NCBI GenBank assembly: GCA_040905865.1
Contig: JBBDQU010000072.1
Location: 1-64,000, forward strand
Origin: Alphaproteobacteria bacterium
Lineage (GTDB): Bacteria; Pseudomonadota; Alphaproteobacteria; UBA8366; GCA-2717185
Direction: 5' to 3'
Length of the DNA stretch: 64,000 nt
Shown here in pieces: positions 8,768-17,981 of the stretch (position 1 is the first letter of the stretch; the number at the start of each line of letters is the position of its first letter). The notes beneath the pieces were generated by a model. The model saw only the letters and a list, made by a program, of their open reading frames with translations, did not search any database and had not been told where the DNA came from. Made by a program: the position numbers and the translations under genes.

Positions 8768-10183
8768 CTATATCATGGCAGCGCGGGGGCTGGCCGTTGT
8801 TTGATCGGGAAACAGCGCTAGTAGATCGCCGACGCCCGACAGTTCCCGTAATTTAATGTCATTCGGCGACACCTTGCCGCGCCAGTGCGGGCAAAGGACC
8901 TGCGTGAAGCCGAGCTTGCTCGCTTCCTTGAGGCGTGCAGCCATCTGGCTGACCGCCCGGATTTCGCCCGACAGCCCGACCTCTCCGAAGATGGCCATGG
9001 ACCCGGGCAACGGCAAGCCGTAAAGCGCCGATGTCAGGGAAGCGGCCACGGCAAGGTCCGCCGCCGGTTCGCTGATCCGGAAGCCGCCGGCGACGTTCAG
9101 GTATACATCCTTGCCGGAAAACTGTAGCCCGGCGCGGGATTCCAGAACGGCAAGGATTGTCGCCAGCCGCCCGCTGTCCCAGCCGACGACATTACGCCGC
9201 GGCGTGCCGAGCGGAGAAGGGGCGACGAGCGCCTGGATTTCAACCAGAATCGGTCGGGTACCCTCGATCCCGGCAAAAACGGCGGCGCCGGAAACATCGC
9301 CATCTCGATCGGCCAGGAACAGCGCGGACGGGTTGGCCACTTCCGCCAGCCCCGCATCGGTCATTTCGAAAACGCCGATTTCATCGGTCGGGCCGAAGCG
9401 GTTCTTGACCGCGCGCAGGATGCGGAACTGATGGCCGCGTTCGCCCTCGAAATACATCACCGTATCCACCATGTGCTCCAGCACGCGGGGACCGGCAATT
9501 ACACCTTCCTTTGTGACATGGCCTACCAGCAGCACCGTAATGCCGCGCCGCTTCGCCAGGCGGATCAGTTCCTGCGCCGAAGCACGGACCTGACTGACCG
9601 TTCCGGGTGCGGATTCGAGGGCTTCGAGATACATTGTCTGGATCGAATCGATGACAACGATATCGGGCGAATCGTCCCTGTCCAGCGTCGCCAGTATGTC
9701 GCGGATATTGGTCGCCGCCGCCAGCGTGACCGGCGCCTTCGTGACCGCCAGCCGTTCGGCGCGCATGCGGACCTGGTCGATGGATTCCTCGCCGGAAATA
9801 TAGGCGCAGCGTACGGCCCCGTTTCCGGTCGCAAGACCGGCCACCGCCTGAAGCAGCAGGGTAGATTTGCCGATGCCCGGATCGCCGCCGATCAGCAGCG
9901 CCGATCCGGGGACAAGGCCACCACCGGCCACCCGGTCGAATTCGCTGATGCCGGACCGTTTGCGCGGCGCCGGTTCGTTCTTGCCGTCCAGGCTGACGAA
10001 TTCGATGCTGCGGGCATTGGTGTTCCGGGCGTTGCGGTTTCCCTTGCCGCCGGTGGGAACGGACTCGGGTGCCATTTCCTCGGCTATCGTGTTCCATCCA
10101 CCGCAGGCGTCGCAGCGCCCGGCCCAGCGCGGATGCACAGCGCCGCAGGACTGGCAGACATGTCGTGTGGCCGCGCGCGCCAT
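8768..10183 (-). CDS. radA: DNA repair protein RadA
   Basis: RadA is a RecA-like branch-migration ATPase in recombinational repair. The 471 residues show the N-terminal C4 zinc finger (Cys10, 13, 24, 27), Walker A GDPGIGKST (about 100-108), the RadA signature KNRFG (260-264) and a C-terminal Lon-protease-like domain without protease residues. It lies 32 nt after mlaF in the dnaB-to-purF cluster. Confidence 0.97.
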   Translation of the reverse strand: MARAATRHVCQSCGAVHPRWAGRCDACGGWNTIAEEMAPESVPTGGKGNRNARNTNARSIEFVSLDGKNEPAPRKRSGISEFDRVAGGGLVPGSALLIGGDPGIGKSTLLLQAVAGLATGNGAVRCAYISGEESIDQVRMRAERLAVTKAPVTLAAATNIRDILATLDRDDSPDIVVIDSIQTMYLEALESAPGTVSQVRASAQELIRLAKRRGITVLLVGHVTKEGVIAGPRVLEHMVDTVMYFEGERGHQFRILRAVKNRFGPTDEIGVFEMTDAGLAEVANPSALFLADRDGDVSGAAVFAGIEGTRPILVEIQALVAPSPLGTPRRNVVGWDSGRLATILAVLESRAGLQFSGKDVYLNVAGGFRISEPAADLAVAASLTSALYGLPLPGSMAIFGEVGLSGEIRAVSQMAARLKEASKLGFTQVLCPHWRGKVSPNDIKLRELSGVGDLLALFPDQTTASPRAAMI

Positions 10184-10215
10184 TCAGTCAGGTCCCGGCT
10201 GGCGGATCGCTTGCT

Positions 10216-10989
10216 TCATAGGCGCCGCAATTCCATCTGAATGGGTCCTTCGGCCCGTCCGTGGATGAACTGCTCCACATGTGCCTCACCTGAATTATCG
10301 ATATCAGCGGTGCGCCCGTCCCAGATGATCCTGCCCTTATACAGCATTGCGATGCGGTCCGAAATCTTGCGGGCGCTGGCCATGTCATGGGTGATGGTCA
10401 TGGCGGTCGCGCCAAGTTCGCGAACGCATTTGACGATCAGGTCGTTGATGACGTCGCCCATGATGGGATCGAGCCCGGTGGTGGGTTCGTCAAAGAAGAT
10501 AATATCCGGCTCGGTGGCGATGGCGCGCGCCAGGCCGACCCGCTTCTGCATGCCGCCGGAAAGTTCCGAGGGAGACAGTTCGCCAACTTCGGGGCCGAGT
10601 CCGACCGCGGCCAGCTTGTCCAGTGCGATCTCCTTGGCTTCGCGTCGGTTCTTGCCGCGGCCCTGTATCAGTCCGAACGCGACATTCTCCCACACTGGCA
10701 GGCTGTCGAACAGGGCGCCGCCCTGGAACAGCATGCCGAATTTCCGGTTGACCCGTTCCCGATCCGCGCGGCGCATGCCGACAACGGCTTCACCGTCGAT
10801 TTCGATAGTGCCCGCGTCGGGCGTCAGCAGCCCCAGAATGCATTTCAGCATGACGGATTTCCCGCTGCCCGATCCGCCGATGATGACCAGCGATTCTCCG
10901 GCGCCGACTTCCAGGTCGATCCCGTCGAGCACGACCTTTTCGCCGAAGCGCTTGTGGATATTGGAAAGTTTGATCTTTGGCGTGCTCAT
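10216..10989 (-). CDS. mlaF: Phospholipid-trafficking ABC ATPase (MlaF-like)
   Basis: This 257-residue ABC ATPase has Walker A GGSGSGKS, the ABC signature LSGGMQKRVGLARA and Walker B IIFFDEPTTGLDP, in the MlaF subfamily. With the MlaE-type permease it would move phospholipids or related lipids between inner and outer membranes. The true start is ATG 10989, which overlaps the mlaE stop by 4 nt; the same frame stays open upstream through mlaE, but that part is a shadow. No MlaD, MlaC or MlaB gene is nearby. Confidence 0.92.
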   Translation of the reverse strand: MSTPKIKLSNIHKRFGEKVVLDGIDLEVGAGESLVIIGGSGSGKSVMLKCILGLLTPDAGTIEIDGEAVVGMRRADRERVNRKFGMLFQGGALFDSLPVWENVAFGLIQGRGKNRREAKEIALDKLAAVGLGPEVGELSPSELSGGMQKRVGLARAIATEPDIIFFDEPTTGLDPIMGDVINDLIVKCVRELGATAMTITHDMASARKISDRIAMLYKGRIIWDGRTADIDNSGEAHVEQFIHGRAEGPIQMELRRL

Positions 10990-11759
10990 ATCACCAGGAA
11001 CAGTTCGGTAATCACATAATTGAAAAACAGGATCAGGATGGAGGCGGAAACGACGGCATTGGTGGTTGCCGCGCCGACTCCCTGGGCGCCGCCGCGGCTC
11101 TTGTAGCCGTGGAAACAGCCCATCAGCGTCACGATGAAGCCGAAAGCGGCGGCCTTGACCAGCCCCGAAAAAACGTCCTTGAACTCCAGCACTTTCCAGG
11201 TTTCGCTCAGATAGATACCGGGATTGAATCCCAGCTTGTAGACCGATACCACATAGCCACCGAAGATACCGATGATATCGCCGACGAAGACCAGCACGGG
11301 CAACATGGTCAGTCCGGCGACAATGCGCGGCGCGATCAGGTATTTGAACGGATTGGTCGACAGGGTATCCAGGGCGTCGATCTGCTCTGTTACCCGCATG
11401 GTGCCGATTTCGGCGGCCATGGCGGCACCGATCCTGCCGGCGACCATCAATCCGGACAGCACCGGGCCCAGTTCCCGCGTAATCCCGAGCGCCACGACCT
11501 TGGCAATGGCATCTTCCGCCGAGAAACGGGAAAATCCCGCATAGGTCTGCAGGCCAAGCGCCATGCCGGCAAACAGCGTCGTCATGCCGACAACAGGCAG
11601 GGAGTAATACCCGATATCGATCATCTGGCGGCCATGCAGGCGGAAATAGAAGGGCGGCCGGATACAGTGCGATAGTGCCGTCAGGGTAAAGAGCACGAGA
11701 ATGCCGGTCGATTCGAAGAAGCCGAGGAATGCCTTGCCGATGGGACGAAACGGGTTCAT
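10986..11759 (-). CDS. mlaE: MlaE family ABC permease
   Basis: MlaE-type permeases (257 residues here) form the membrane core of lipid-transporting Mla complexes. An amphipathic N-terminus is followed by about five membrane helices. The conserved GITRELGPVLSGLMVAGRIGAAMAAEIGTM region is positioned near residues 92-121 and the RGGAQGVGAATTNAVV motif near the end. Its start overlaps the alr stop by 4 nt and its stop overlaps mlaF by 4 nt, so all three are probably co-translated. Confidence 0.93.
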   Translation of the reverse strand: MNPFRPIGKAFLGFFESTGILVLFTLTALSHCIRPPFYFRLHGRQMIDIGYYSLPVVGMTTLFAGMALGLQTYAGFSRFSAEDAIAKVVALGITRELGPVLSGLMVAGRIGAAMAAEIGTMRVTEQIDALDTLSTNPFKYLIAPRIVAGLTMLPVLVFVGDIIGIFGGYVVSVYKLGFNPGIYLSETWKVLEFKDVFSGLVKAAAFGFIVTLMGCFHGYKSRGGAQGVGAATTNAVVSASILILFFNYVITELFLVI

Positions 11760-12871
11760 GCGTCGCCCTCAATATAGGCGCGATGATAGCGATGGCCGAG
11801 CCGGGTCAGGATTTCATAACCGATCGTACCTGCTTCGGCGGCGAGCGCGTCGATATCGTGCCGGGGACAGATCAGGTCCACGAAGTCGCCGGGAGTGACA
11901 TTGGGCACATTGCTGACATCCAGGGTGATCAGATCCATTGATACCCGCCCGATAACGGGTACTGTCGTGTCGCCTAGCAAAGCGCTGCCTTCATTGCCGA
12001 GGCTGCGCGGATATCCATCGGCATAACCGGCCGCCACGGTTGCGACCATCGTCGGTTTCGTGAACCGGCGGGTCGCACCATAGCCAACGGTCTGGGGGGT
12101 GTCAACGATCCGCACGGACAGAATTTTTCCTTTTAAACTAACGACTTGCCGCAACGGGTTAGGTTTTCCCGCATTCGGGGAAACGCCATACAGGCCGGCG
12201 CCCGGCCGCACCATATCGAAGTGCCAGGCCGGCCCCAGAAAGGTGCCGCTGCTTGCGGCGAGGGATCGCCTGCTGCCCGGCAGCGGCGCCGTCAGTTCGG
12301 TGAACAGCGCCAGTTGCTCCTGGTTCAGGGGGTGCCAGGGCGTATCGGGGCAGGCGAGGTGGCTCATGACCAGCGCGAGATCGATACCGTTCAGCCTGTC
12401 CGGTTCCGCAGCCAGCCGTCTTGCTTCCGCCGGCATCAGGCCGAGCCGCGCCATGCCGGTATCGAGATGCAGTGCCGCCGGTGGCGCGGTCGCATCGATG
12501 CAGAACCGCGCCCAGGCTGCCACCTGGCCCAGATCGTTCAGCACGGGGTTGATCCGGTACTCCGCGAAAACCGGCGCCTCGCCCGGCGTGAGACCGTTGA
12601 AGCAGTAAATTGTCTCGTCGCGCAGAACGCCGCGCAGGGTAATGGCTTCGTCCAGATGCGCGACGAAAAAGGTGCGGCAACCGACGGCGCACAGCGCGCG
12701 GGCAACCCGAAGGGCGCCCAGGCCATAGCCGTCCGCCTTGACGACGGCGGCGCATTCGGCGCCTGCCGCCAGGGCGGCAATATGGCGATAGTTCGACTGT
12801 ACCGCGCCAAGATCGATGGTCAGTATCGAAGCGCTGCGGGAAATGCTCTGCAATTCAGGAGGGGTAGGCAT
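11756..12871 (-). CDS. alr: Alanine racemase
   Basis: Alr is a PLP enzyme interconverting L- and D-alanine for peptidoglycan. The 371-residue protein has the PLP lysine in AAVVKADGYGLG (Lys45), the HLDTGMARLG strand and the catalytic Tyr region TVGYGATRRF, with MDLITLDVSN at the C-terminal domain. I chose ATG 12871, which overlaps the dnaB end by 17 nt; a longer frame to 12904 overlaps it further. The dnaB-alr pairing is common in alphaproteobacteria. Confidence 0.95.
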   Translation of the reverse strand: MPTPPELQSISRSASILTIDLGAVQSNYRHIAALAAGAECAAVVKADGYGLGALRVARALCAVGCRTFFVAHLDEAITLRGVLRDETIYCFNGLTPGEAPVFAEYRINPVLNDLGQVAAWARFCIDATAPPAALHLDTGMARLGLMPAEARRLAAEPDRLNGIDLALVMSHLACPDTPWHPLNQEQLALFTELTAPLPGSRRSLAASSGTFLGPAWHFDMVRPGAGLYGVSPNAGKPNPLRQVVSLKGKILSVRIVDTPQTVGYGATRRFTKPTMVATVAAGYADGYPRSLGNEGSALLGDTTVPVIGRVSMDLITLDVSNVPNVTPGDFVDLICPRHDIDALAAEAGTIGYEILTRLGHRYHRAYIEGDA

Positions 12872-14390
12872 CCGGATCGCTGTGCTGGCGGTCGAGATCC
12901 GCAAACCGGGTCAGGCTGCCGTCGAAATACAGGTCGATGGCGCCGACCGGGCCGTGCCGTTGTTTGGCGATGATGACGCTGGCCGTGTTCCGCACCTCGG
13001 CGATCCGTTCCTGCCAGGCCTGCGCCCGGTTTTCGAACCGGTCGCGCGCTTCGTCGGCGTTCTGCATCGGTTCGGCCTTTTCCAGGTAATATTCCTCCCG
13101 GAAAATGAACATGACGACATCCGCATCCTGTTCGATCGAGCCCGATTCACGCAGGTCGGACAGTTGTGGACGTTTGTCCTCCCGGGATTCCACCTGTCGG
13201 CTGAGCTGCGACAGAGCCAGCACGGGAACTTCCAGTTCCTTGGCGAGTGTCTTTAGCCCGCGGCTGATTTCACCGATTTCATTGACGCGGTTCTGTTCGC
13301 GGCCGCTGGACGAACCCTGCAGCAATTGCAGGTAGTCGACGACAACCAGCGCCAGCCCGCCATGCTGGCGCTTGATGCGTCGCGCACGGGTCCGGACGGC
13401 GGAAATCGACAATGCCGGCGAGTCGTCGATGATCAGCGGGACCCGGTGCAGTTCCTGCGTGGCGGCAACCAGCCGGGTGAATTCATCGGATTTGACGTCG
13501 CCACGGCGGATGCGGTCCGACGGCAGTTCGGCCTGCTCGGACAGGATACGGGTTGCAAGTTGTTCGGATGACATTTCCAGCGAAAAGAAAAGGACGCAAC
13601 CGCTCTGGCCCTTTCGCTCGCTTTCCGGCCTGGACGAGGCGGCCAGCACCGCCTTCGCGGCGTTGAACGCGATATTTGTCGCCAGCGCCGTCTTGCCCAT
13701 GGATGGGCGGCCGGCAAGGATGAGCAGGTCGGAGGAATGCAGCCCGCCCAGTTTGCGGTCGAGCAGGTCAAGCCCCGTCGTTATGCCGACGATATGGCTA
13801 TCGCGACGGAACGCCTCTTCGGCCAGTTGCAGTGCGACCGTTGCCGCTTCCTTCAGCGTGACGGAGCCCCGCTCGGTTTCGCCGCTTGTCGCGAGGTCGT
13901 ACAGGCTCTGTTCGGTTTTTTCGATCTGCTGGCTGGCGGAAATTTCGATGTCGTTGGCGTAGGCGTCGTTCACGACATCCTCGCCAAGCCCGATCAGGGC
14001 GCGCTTGATATACAGGTCCTGCACCGTACGGCCGTAATCCGACGCGTTGACGACCGAAACGACGGATGCCGCAAGTTCGAACAGGTAAGCGGTGCCGCCG
14101 ATCTCCGCCAGGGCTTCGTCATTCTCGAAGAAGTGCTTGAGGGTAAGGGGGCTGGCGACCTGGCCCCGCTCAATCAGCTTTGCCGCCGCTTCGAATATCC
14201 GGCCGTGCACGGGCTCAAAGAAATGGTCCGCCTTGAGGAATTCGGATACCCGCTCGAAGGCGCGGTTGTTTGTCAGTATGGCGCCCAGCAGGGCGGCCTC
14301 GACTTCGACATTCTGTGGCGGGGAGCGGTAGACCGGGCCCGCGTGCGCATCACGATGCAGGCTGGCGATATTATTTTCGGCATGTTCCAT
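12855..14390 (-). CDS. dnaB: Replicative DNA helicase DnaB
   Basis: DnaB is the hexameric 5'-3' helicase at the replication fork. The 511 residues comprise the N-terminal primase-interacting domain (NVEVEAALLGAILT at 28-41) and the RecA-like motor with Walker A GRPSMGKT (227-234), SLEMS, VVVDYLQL and SQLSRQVESR. No intein is visible. It follows rplI after an intrinsic terminator and a 220-nt gap, so it probably has its own promoter in 14391-14555. Confidence 0.97.
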   Translation of the reverse strand: MEHAENNIASLHRDAHAGPVYRSPPQNVEVEAALLGAILTNNRAFERVSEFLKADHFFEPVHGRIFEAAAKLIERGQVASPLTLKHFFENDEALAEIGGTAYLFELAASVVSVVNASDYGRTVQDLYIKRALIGLGEDVVNDAYANDIEISASQQIEKTEQSLYDLATSGETERGSVTLKEAATVALQLAEEAFRRDSHIVGITTGLDLLDRKLGGLHSSDLLILAGRPSMGKTALATNIAFNAAKAVLAASSRPESERKGQSGCVLFFSLEMSSEQLATRILSEQAELPSDRIRRGDVKSDEFTRLVAATQELHRVPLIIDDSPALSISAVRTRARRIKRQHGGLALVVVDYLQLLQGSSSGREQNRVNEIGEISRGLKTLAKELEVPVLALSQLSRQVESREDKRPQLSDLRESGSIEQDADVVMFIFREEYYLEKAEPMQNADEARDRFENRAQAWQERIAEVRNTASVIIAKQRHGPVGAIDLYFDGSLTRFADLDRQHSDPDAYPS

Positions 14391-14555
14391 GGAGAGCGTT
14401 GTACACGGCTCTGTGGCAAAACTGGGGCGCTAAATATGCCGCGTCCGAATTTAGCGGAATGAATAACTGGAATAGCGGGGATAGTTTCTTGATGCGGCGG
14501 CGACTGCGACGATTTCCAGGACGCGCCAGTACCATTTACCGCATTGATCCGGAAA

Positions 14556-14586
14556 CGAAAAACGGGCGGCGCCTGGCGCCGCCCGC
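14556..14586 (-). terminator. Intrinsic terminator after rplI
   Basis: On the minus strand an 11-bp GC stem (CGGGCGGCGCC paired with GGCGCCGCCCG, 14563-14585) is followed directly by five T residues (14562-14558). It lies about 28 nt past the rplI stop and should separate the rpsF-rpsR-rplI transcript from dnaB. Confidence 0.85.
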
Positions 14587-14613
14587 AAGGAAATATTTCC
14601 TCCGACCGCGGCG

Positions 14614-15249
14614 CTAGGGTGCGGTGTTTTCGTCCTCGGCGTCGGTTTTCGTTTCGTCCTGCGCGGTGGGCGCTTCGTCGCCGAACGCGGCGCCGACGTC
14701 CGATTCGCTGAAACCGAAGCCGCCGTCGTCGTCCTGGTCGTCATCGTCGCCGCTTTCCGACGGGATGATCGCATGACCGATTCGCTGCTGCGCTTCCGCT
14801 TCGTCCGGCGACTGGGCGACATTGACAATGACGTCGACGAAGACTTCGGGATGCAGGCGGATGCGGTGGGAATGCAGGCCGAGCATCTTGATCGGACGCT
14901 CGATAAGGACCTGATCGCGTGTGACCGTGAAACCGGCTTCCGAGATGGCGTCGGAAATATCGCGGCTGTTCACCGAACCGTAGAGCTGGCCGCTGTCGCC
15001 GGAGTTGCGGATGATTGCCACTGTCAGGCCCTGCATGGTTTCGGCGATTTTTTCCGCCTCGGCGCGGCGCTGCAGGTTGACCGCCTCGAGCTGCGCTTTT
15101 TCCTTCGAAAAATATTCCATATTGGTTTTGGTCGCGCGCAGCGCCTTCTTCTGCGGCAACAGGTAATTCCGTGCGAATCCAGGCTTGACGTTGACCACTT
15201 CGCCCATCTGGCCAAGCTTCTCGATCCGTTCCAACAAGATGACTTCCAT
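14614..15249 (-). CDS. rplI: 50S ribosomal protein L9
   Basis: L9 binds 23S rRNA near the L1 stalk. The N-terminal domain ([30 protein letters not shown]) and the long connecting helix are canonical. The 211-residue length exceeds the usual 150 because of an acidic tail rich in Asp, Gly and Ala (about 168-211), a feature of many alphaproteobacterial L9 proteins. The start at ATG 15249 has GGAGG eight bases upstream. The DUF2232 gene often found between rpsR and rplI in this class is absent. Confidence 0.96.
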   Translation of the reverse strand: MEVILLERIEKLGQMGEVVNVKPGFARNYLLPQKKALRATKTNMEYFSKEKAQLEAVNLQRRAEAEKIAETMQGLTVAIIRNSGDSGQLYGSVNSRDISDAISEAGFTVTRDQVLIERPIKMLGLHSHRIRLHPEVFVDVIVNVAQSPDEAEAQQRIGHAIIPSESGDDDDQDDDGGFGFSESDVGAAFGDEAPTAQDETKTDAEDENTAP

Positions 15250-15370
15250 TTTAACCTCCAGCACATACGGTTCAGACGACTCACATCGCCTGTACGTCGC
15301 TTAATGCTCTATCAGCCCCGATGCGGCGAAGCGGCGTCCTGTAACCGGGTACCGCGTTTCACCAATGACC

Positions 15371-15640
15371 CTACTGAATGACGTAGGGCAGCAGACCCAG
15401 AAATCGGGCGCGTTTGATCGCACGATCCAGTACGCGCTGCTTCTTGCCGGATACGGCGGTAATCCGACTGGGAACAATCTTGCCGCGCTCGGAAATGAAA
15501 CGCTGCAGCAGCCGGACATCCTTGTAATCGATTGTCGGCGCGTTCGGCCCGCTGAACGGGCAGGACTTCCGCCGCCGGAAAAACGGCCGGCGCCCGCCGC
15601 CACCACCGCCACTGCCTTCTGAGGATCGTTCATCACTCAT
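15371..15640 (-). CDS. rpsR: 30S ribosomal protein S18
   Basis: S18 pairs with S6 on the 30S platform. The 89-residue protein has a glycine-rich N-terminal extension (SGGGGGGRR), then the S18 core with [22 protein letters not shown] and the end motif [14 protein letters not shown]. Its start overlaps the rpsF stop (ATGA), as expected for coordinated S6/S18 synthesis. Confidence 0.97.
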   Translation of the reverse strand: MSDERSSEGSGGGGGGRRPFFRRRKSCPFSGPNAPTIDYKDVRLLQRFISERGKIVPSRITAVSGKKQRVLDRAIKRARFLGLLPYVIQ

Positions 15641-16086
15641 TCCGAATCTCCTTTACCTTCTCGTGCTGTCCCGGAACCATCGCTGGACGATGAATTGCTG
15701 TCCGATGAAGAATCGTCCCGGTCGCTCCTGGGGCGATCGCGTCCGTACCGGCCGCCGCGTTCGTTGCGGTTCGCCATGACAACGGATGGTTCTTCAGGCA
15801 GGTCATCGGTGCGCAGTGTCAGGAGACGCAGGACATCCTCGTTGAGGCCCATCAGGCGTTCCATTTCGCGCATGGTTGCGGACGGGGCTTCGTAGTTGAA
15901 CAGGACGTAATGGCCCTTTTTGTTCTTTTTCATTCTGTAGGCCATGCTCTTGAGGCCCCAGTACTCCCGGCGGGAAATACGGCCGCCATCGCCGGTAATG
16001 ATCTCGGCCATCGCATCGCTGATGGCATCGACCTGCGCGGAGGAAATATCCTGGCGGGAAATAAAGACGGTTTCGTAGTACGGCAT
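15637..16086 (-). CDS. rpsF: 30S ribosomal protein S6
   Basis: S6 is the S18 partner on the 30S platform. The core ([22 protein letters not shown]-like [21 protein letters not shown]) is followed by a low-complexity basic and serine-rich tail (about 110-149) common in alphaproteobacteria. ATG 16086 is preceded by AAGGAG at an ideal distance; the frame to 16173 lacks such support. It heads the rpsF-rpsR-rplI operon. Confidence 0.96.
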   Translation of the reverse strand: MPYYETVFISRQDISSAQVDAISDAMAEIITGDGGRISRREYWGLKSMAYRMKKNKKGHYVLFNYEAPSATMREMERLMGLNEDVLRLLTLRTDDLPEEPSVVMANRNERGGRYGRDRPRSDRDDSSSDSNSSSSDGSGTAREGKGDSE

Positions 16087-16457
16087 TGCGTACTCCTTCT
16101 GGCTAATACGGCCCGGCGTCCCTTTTTGGGGGAACGGTCCGAACCTGAGCCGGCAGCCCAATACTGCCGGCAAGGAGTGGTTCCTTTCGGAAGGCGCGCA
16201 CTATACACATTCCAGTGCGGCGGAAAAGGAAATTCGCAAAGTATTCAAATATTTCGCCTCGGAACGCCGATTCGTCCGACCGCCACGCGGATGGTATACC
16301 GTCAGTCGCCAGCCTACGGTCCCGGATTCGATCATCTATATCGGGCAACGGCGGATGGTGTTTGTATCGACCGGGATCGGGTCCACTCATGGAATGGTAT
16401 CGCGGCGGTAAATATAGTATCCCATACCCAATCTTACCCCCGGGGAGAAACACTACC
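16087..16457. other. Divergent control region of rpsF and yicC
   Basis: These 371 nt separate rpsF (-) and yicC (+) and contain no gene I can support. The rpsF side carries a -10-like element and a structured leader (listed separately). The yicC side has a TATAGT hexamer near 16417-16422 that could be its -10 box and a GATTC (GANTC) site near 16328. The ORF that runs open from 16215 into yicC has no family support before residue SMTGFAR. Confidence 0.5.
16150..16205 (-). promoter_or_regulatory. rpsF promoter element and candidate S6:S18 leader hairpin
   Basis: On the minus strand TATAGT (16205-16200) is a good -10 hexamer, although the -35 region is poor. The predicted leader of about 105 nt contains a GAAA-loop hairpin (TTCC-GAAA-GGAA, near 16180) and a 7-bp hairpin CCGGCAG/CTGCCGG (16170-16150). 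Many bacteria autoregulate rpsF through an S6:S18-binding leader RNA; whether this one belongs to that class is inference from position only. Confidence 0.4.
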
Positions 16458-17330
16458 GTGCTCGCATCAATGACAGGGTTTGCCCGTGAACGCGGCGAAC
16501 TGGCCGATACCGCCTGGGAATGGGAAATTAAAAGCGTGAATTCGCGTGGGCTGGATATCCGGATTCGGCTGCCGGCGGGCAATGACGATGTCGAACTGGC
16601 GGCACGGGAAGCGATCGGAAAAATGTTCAAGCGGGGCTCGATAAATGCCTCGTTGAACCTGCAGCGCAACAGCGGGGAATCATCGCTGCAGGTCAATCGC
16701 GTGTTCCTGCAGCAGTTGATCGACGTCGCGCGGGAAATGGGCCAGGAGAACATGCAGGTCGAGGCGCTGTTCAATGTTCGCGGCGTCGTCGAACCGCAGG
16801 AGGCCGAAAAGGATGAAGCGGCGGAAGAAGCCCGTCGCAAGGCCTATCTGGAGTCCCTTACCCGGGCGCTGGAGGCGCTGCGAACCGCGAGGCAAAGCGA
16901 GGGACGCAAACTTCTGGTGATGCTGGAGGCGCGGGTGTCGGAGATGGAGTCGCTGGTCGTCGCGGCCGAAGCTGCCGCCCGGGCGCGGCAGGAAAGCGCG
17001 CGGGACCGTCTGGCGGATCAGGTTGCCGCGCTGCTCGAGGCAACGAATGTCGTTACCGGGGAAAGGCTGGCGCAGGAACTGGCGCTGCTGGCGGTAAAAA
17101 ACGATATCCTGGAGGAAATCGACCGCCTCAAGGCGCATATCGCCCAGGCCCGGGAATTGCTGGGGGAGGGAACCGCCATCGGTCGGCGGCTCGATTTCCT
17201 GTGCCAGGAATTCAATCGGGAAGCAAATACGCTGTGTTCAAAATCGAACGATATCGCAATGACAAGGATCGGCCTGGACCTCAAGGCCACCATCGATCAG
17301 TTGCGGGAACAGGTGCAGAATGTGGAGTGA
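16458..17330 (+). CDS. yicC: YicC/YloC family endoribonuclease
   Basis: YicC-family proteins are conserved RNases acting on small or structured RNAs. The 290-residue product starts with the family hallmark SMTGFAR and ends with the DUF1732 region (FLCQEFNREANTLCSKSND, LKATIDQLREQVQNVE). The start is GTG 16458, ten bases after GGGGAG; the ATG at 16470 lies inside the SMTGFAR motif. It is followed six bases later by gmk, a widespread pairing. Confidence 0.93.
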   Translation: MLASMTGFARERGELADTAWEWEIKSVNSRGLDIRIRLPAGNDDVELAAREAIGKMFKRGSINASLNLQRNSGESSLQVNRVFLQQLIDVAREMGQENMQVEALFNVRGVVEPQEAEKDEAAEEARRKAYLESLTRALEALRTARQSEGRKLLVMLEARVSEMESLVVAAEAAARARQESARDRLADQVAALLEATNVVTGERLAQELALLAVKNDILEEIDRLKAHIAQARELLGEGTAIGRRLDFLCQEFNREANTLCSKSNDIAMTRIGLDLKATIDQLREQVQNVE

Positions 17331-17336
17331 ATACCG

Positions 17337-17981
17337 TTGAACGATGATCCGTTTGCCGTGCGCCGCCGCGGGCTGATGTTTGTGCTGTCATCGCCATCCG
17401 GGGCGGGAAAGACGACGATATCCCGCGAGATTCTCGCACGGGACAGCGAGATTACGATGTCGGTTTCGGCGACGACGCGCCCCAAACGGCCCGGGGAACG
17501 GGTCGGGATCGATTATGAATTCATCGATGTGACGACCTTCAACCTGATGGTGAACCGCCGCGAATTTCTGGAATACGCCAAGGTCTTCGACAATTATTAC
17601 GGCACGCCGCGAGCGCCGGTGGAGGAACTGCTGGCGCAGGGGCGGGACGTGCTGTTCGACATCGACTGGCAGGGAACCCAGCAACTGATGGAACAGGCGC
17701 GGGACGATCTGGTCAGCGTCTTCATCCTGCCGCCTTCCATGCGGGAACTGGAGCATCGACTGAATACCCGAGCCCAGGACAGCGCGCAGGTGGTTGCCTC
17801 GCGCATGGCGAAGGCGGCGGACGAAATGACCCATTACGCCGAATACGACTACATCATCATCAATCGCGATGTGGAAGAAAGCGTGGATTCTGCGCTCGCC
17901 CTGCTGAAGGCGGAACGTCTGAGACGCGACAGGCAGATCGGGCTGGGCGAATTCGTCAAGGGGCTGCGTCAGGGTCGCTAG
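17337..17981 (+). CDS. gmk: Guanylate kinase
   Basis: Gmk phosphorylates GMP to GDP. The 214-residue protein has the P-loop SPSGAGKT (19-26), the GMP-binding TTRPKRPGE and EFLEYAKVFDNYYGTP motifs and DIDWQGTQQL. The start appears to be TTG 17337; an in-frame ATG at residue 14 would remove residues just before the P-loop strand. It runs into the convergent rsmA gene, overlapping its end by 4 nt. Confidence 0.96.
   Translation: MNDDPFAVRRRGLMFVLSSPSGAGKTTISREILARDSEITMSVSATTRPKRPGERVGIDYEFIDVTTFNLMVNRREFLEYAKVFDNYYGTPRAPVEELLAQGRDVLFDIDWQGTQQLMEQARDDLVSVFILPPSMRELEHRLNTRAQDSAQVVASRMAKAADEMTHYAEYDYIIINRDVEESVDSALALLKAERLRRDRQIGLGEFVKGLRQGR

Noticed and set aside
10990-11772. Extended frame upstream of mlaF suggesting a permease-ATPase fusion
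   Set aside because: The upstream part is mlaE read out of frame; mlaE is intact in its own frame and mlaF has a proper ATG overlap.
15250-15370. Remnant of a DUF2232 gene between rpsR and rplI
   Set aside because: The gap is only 121 nt and shows no hydrophobic coding sequence, so the gene is absent rather than decayed here.
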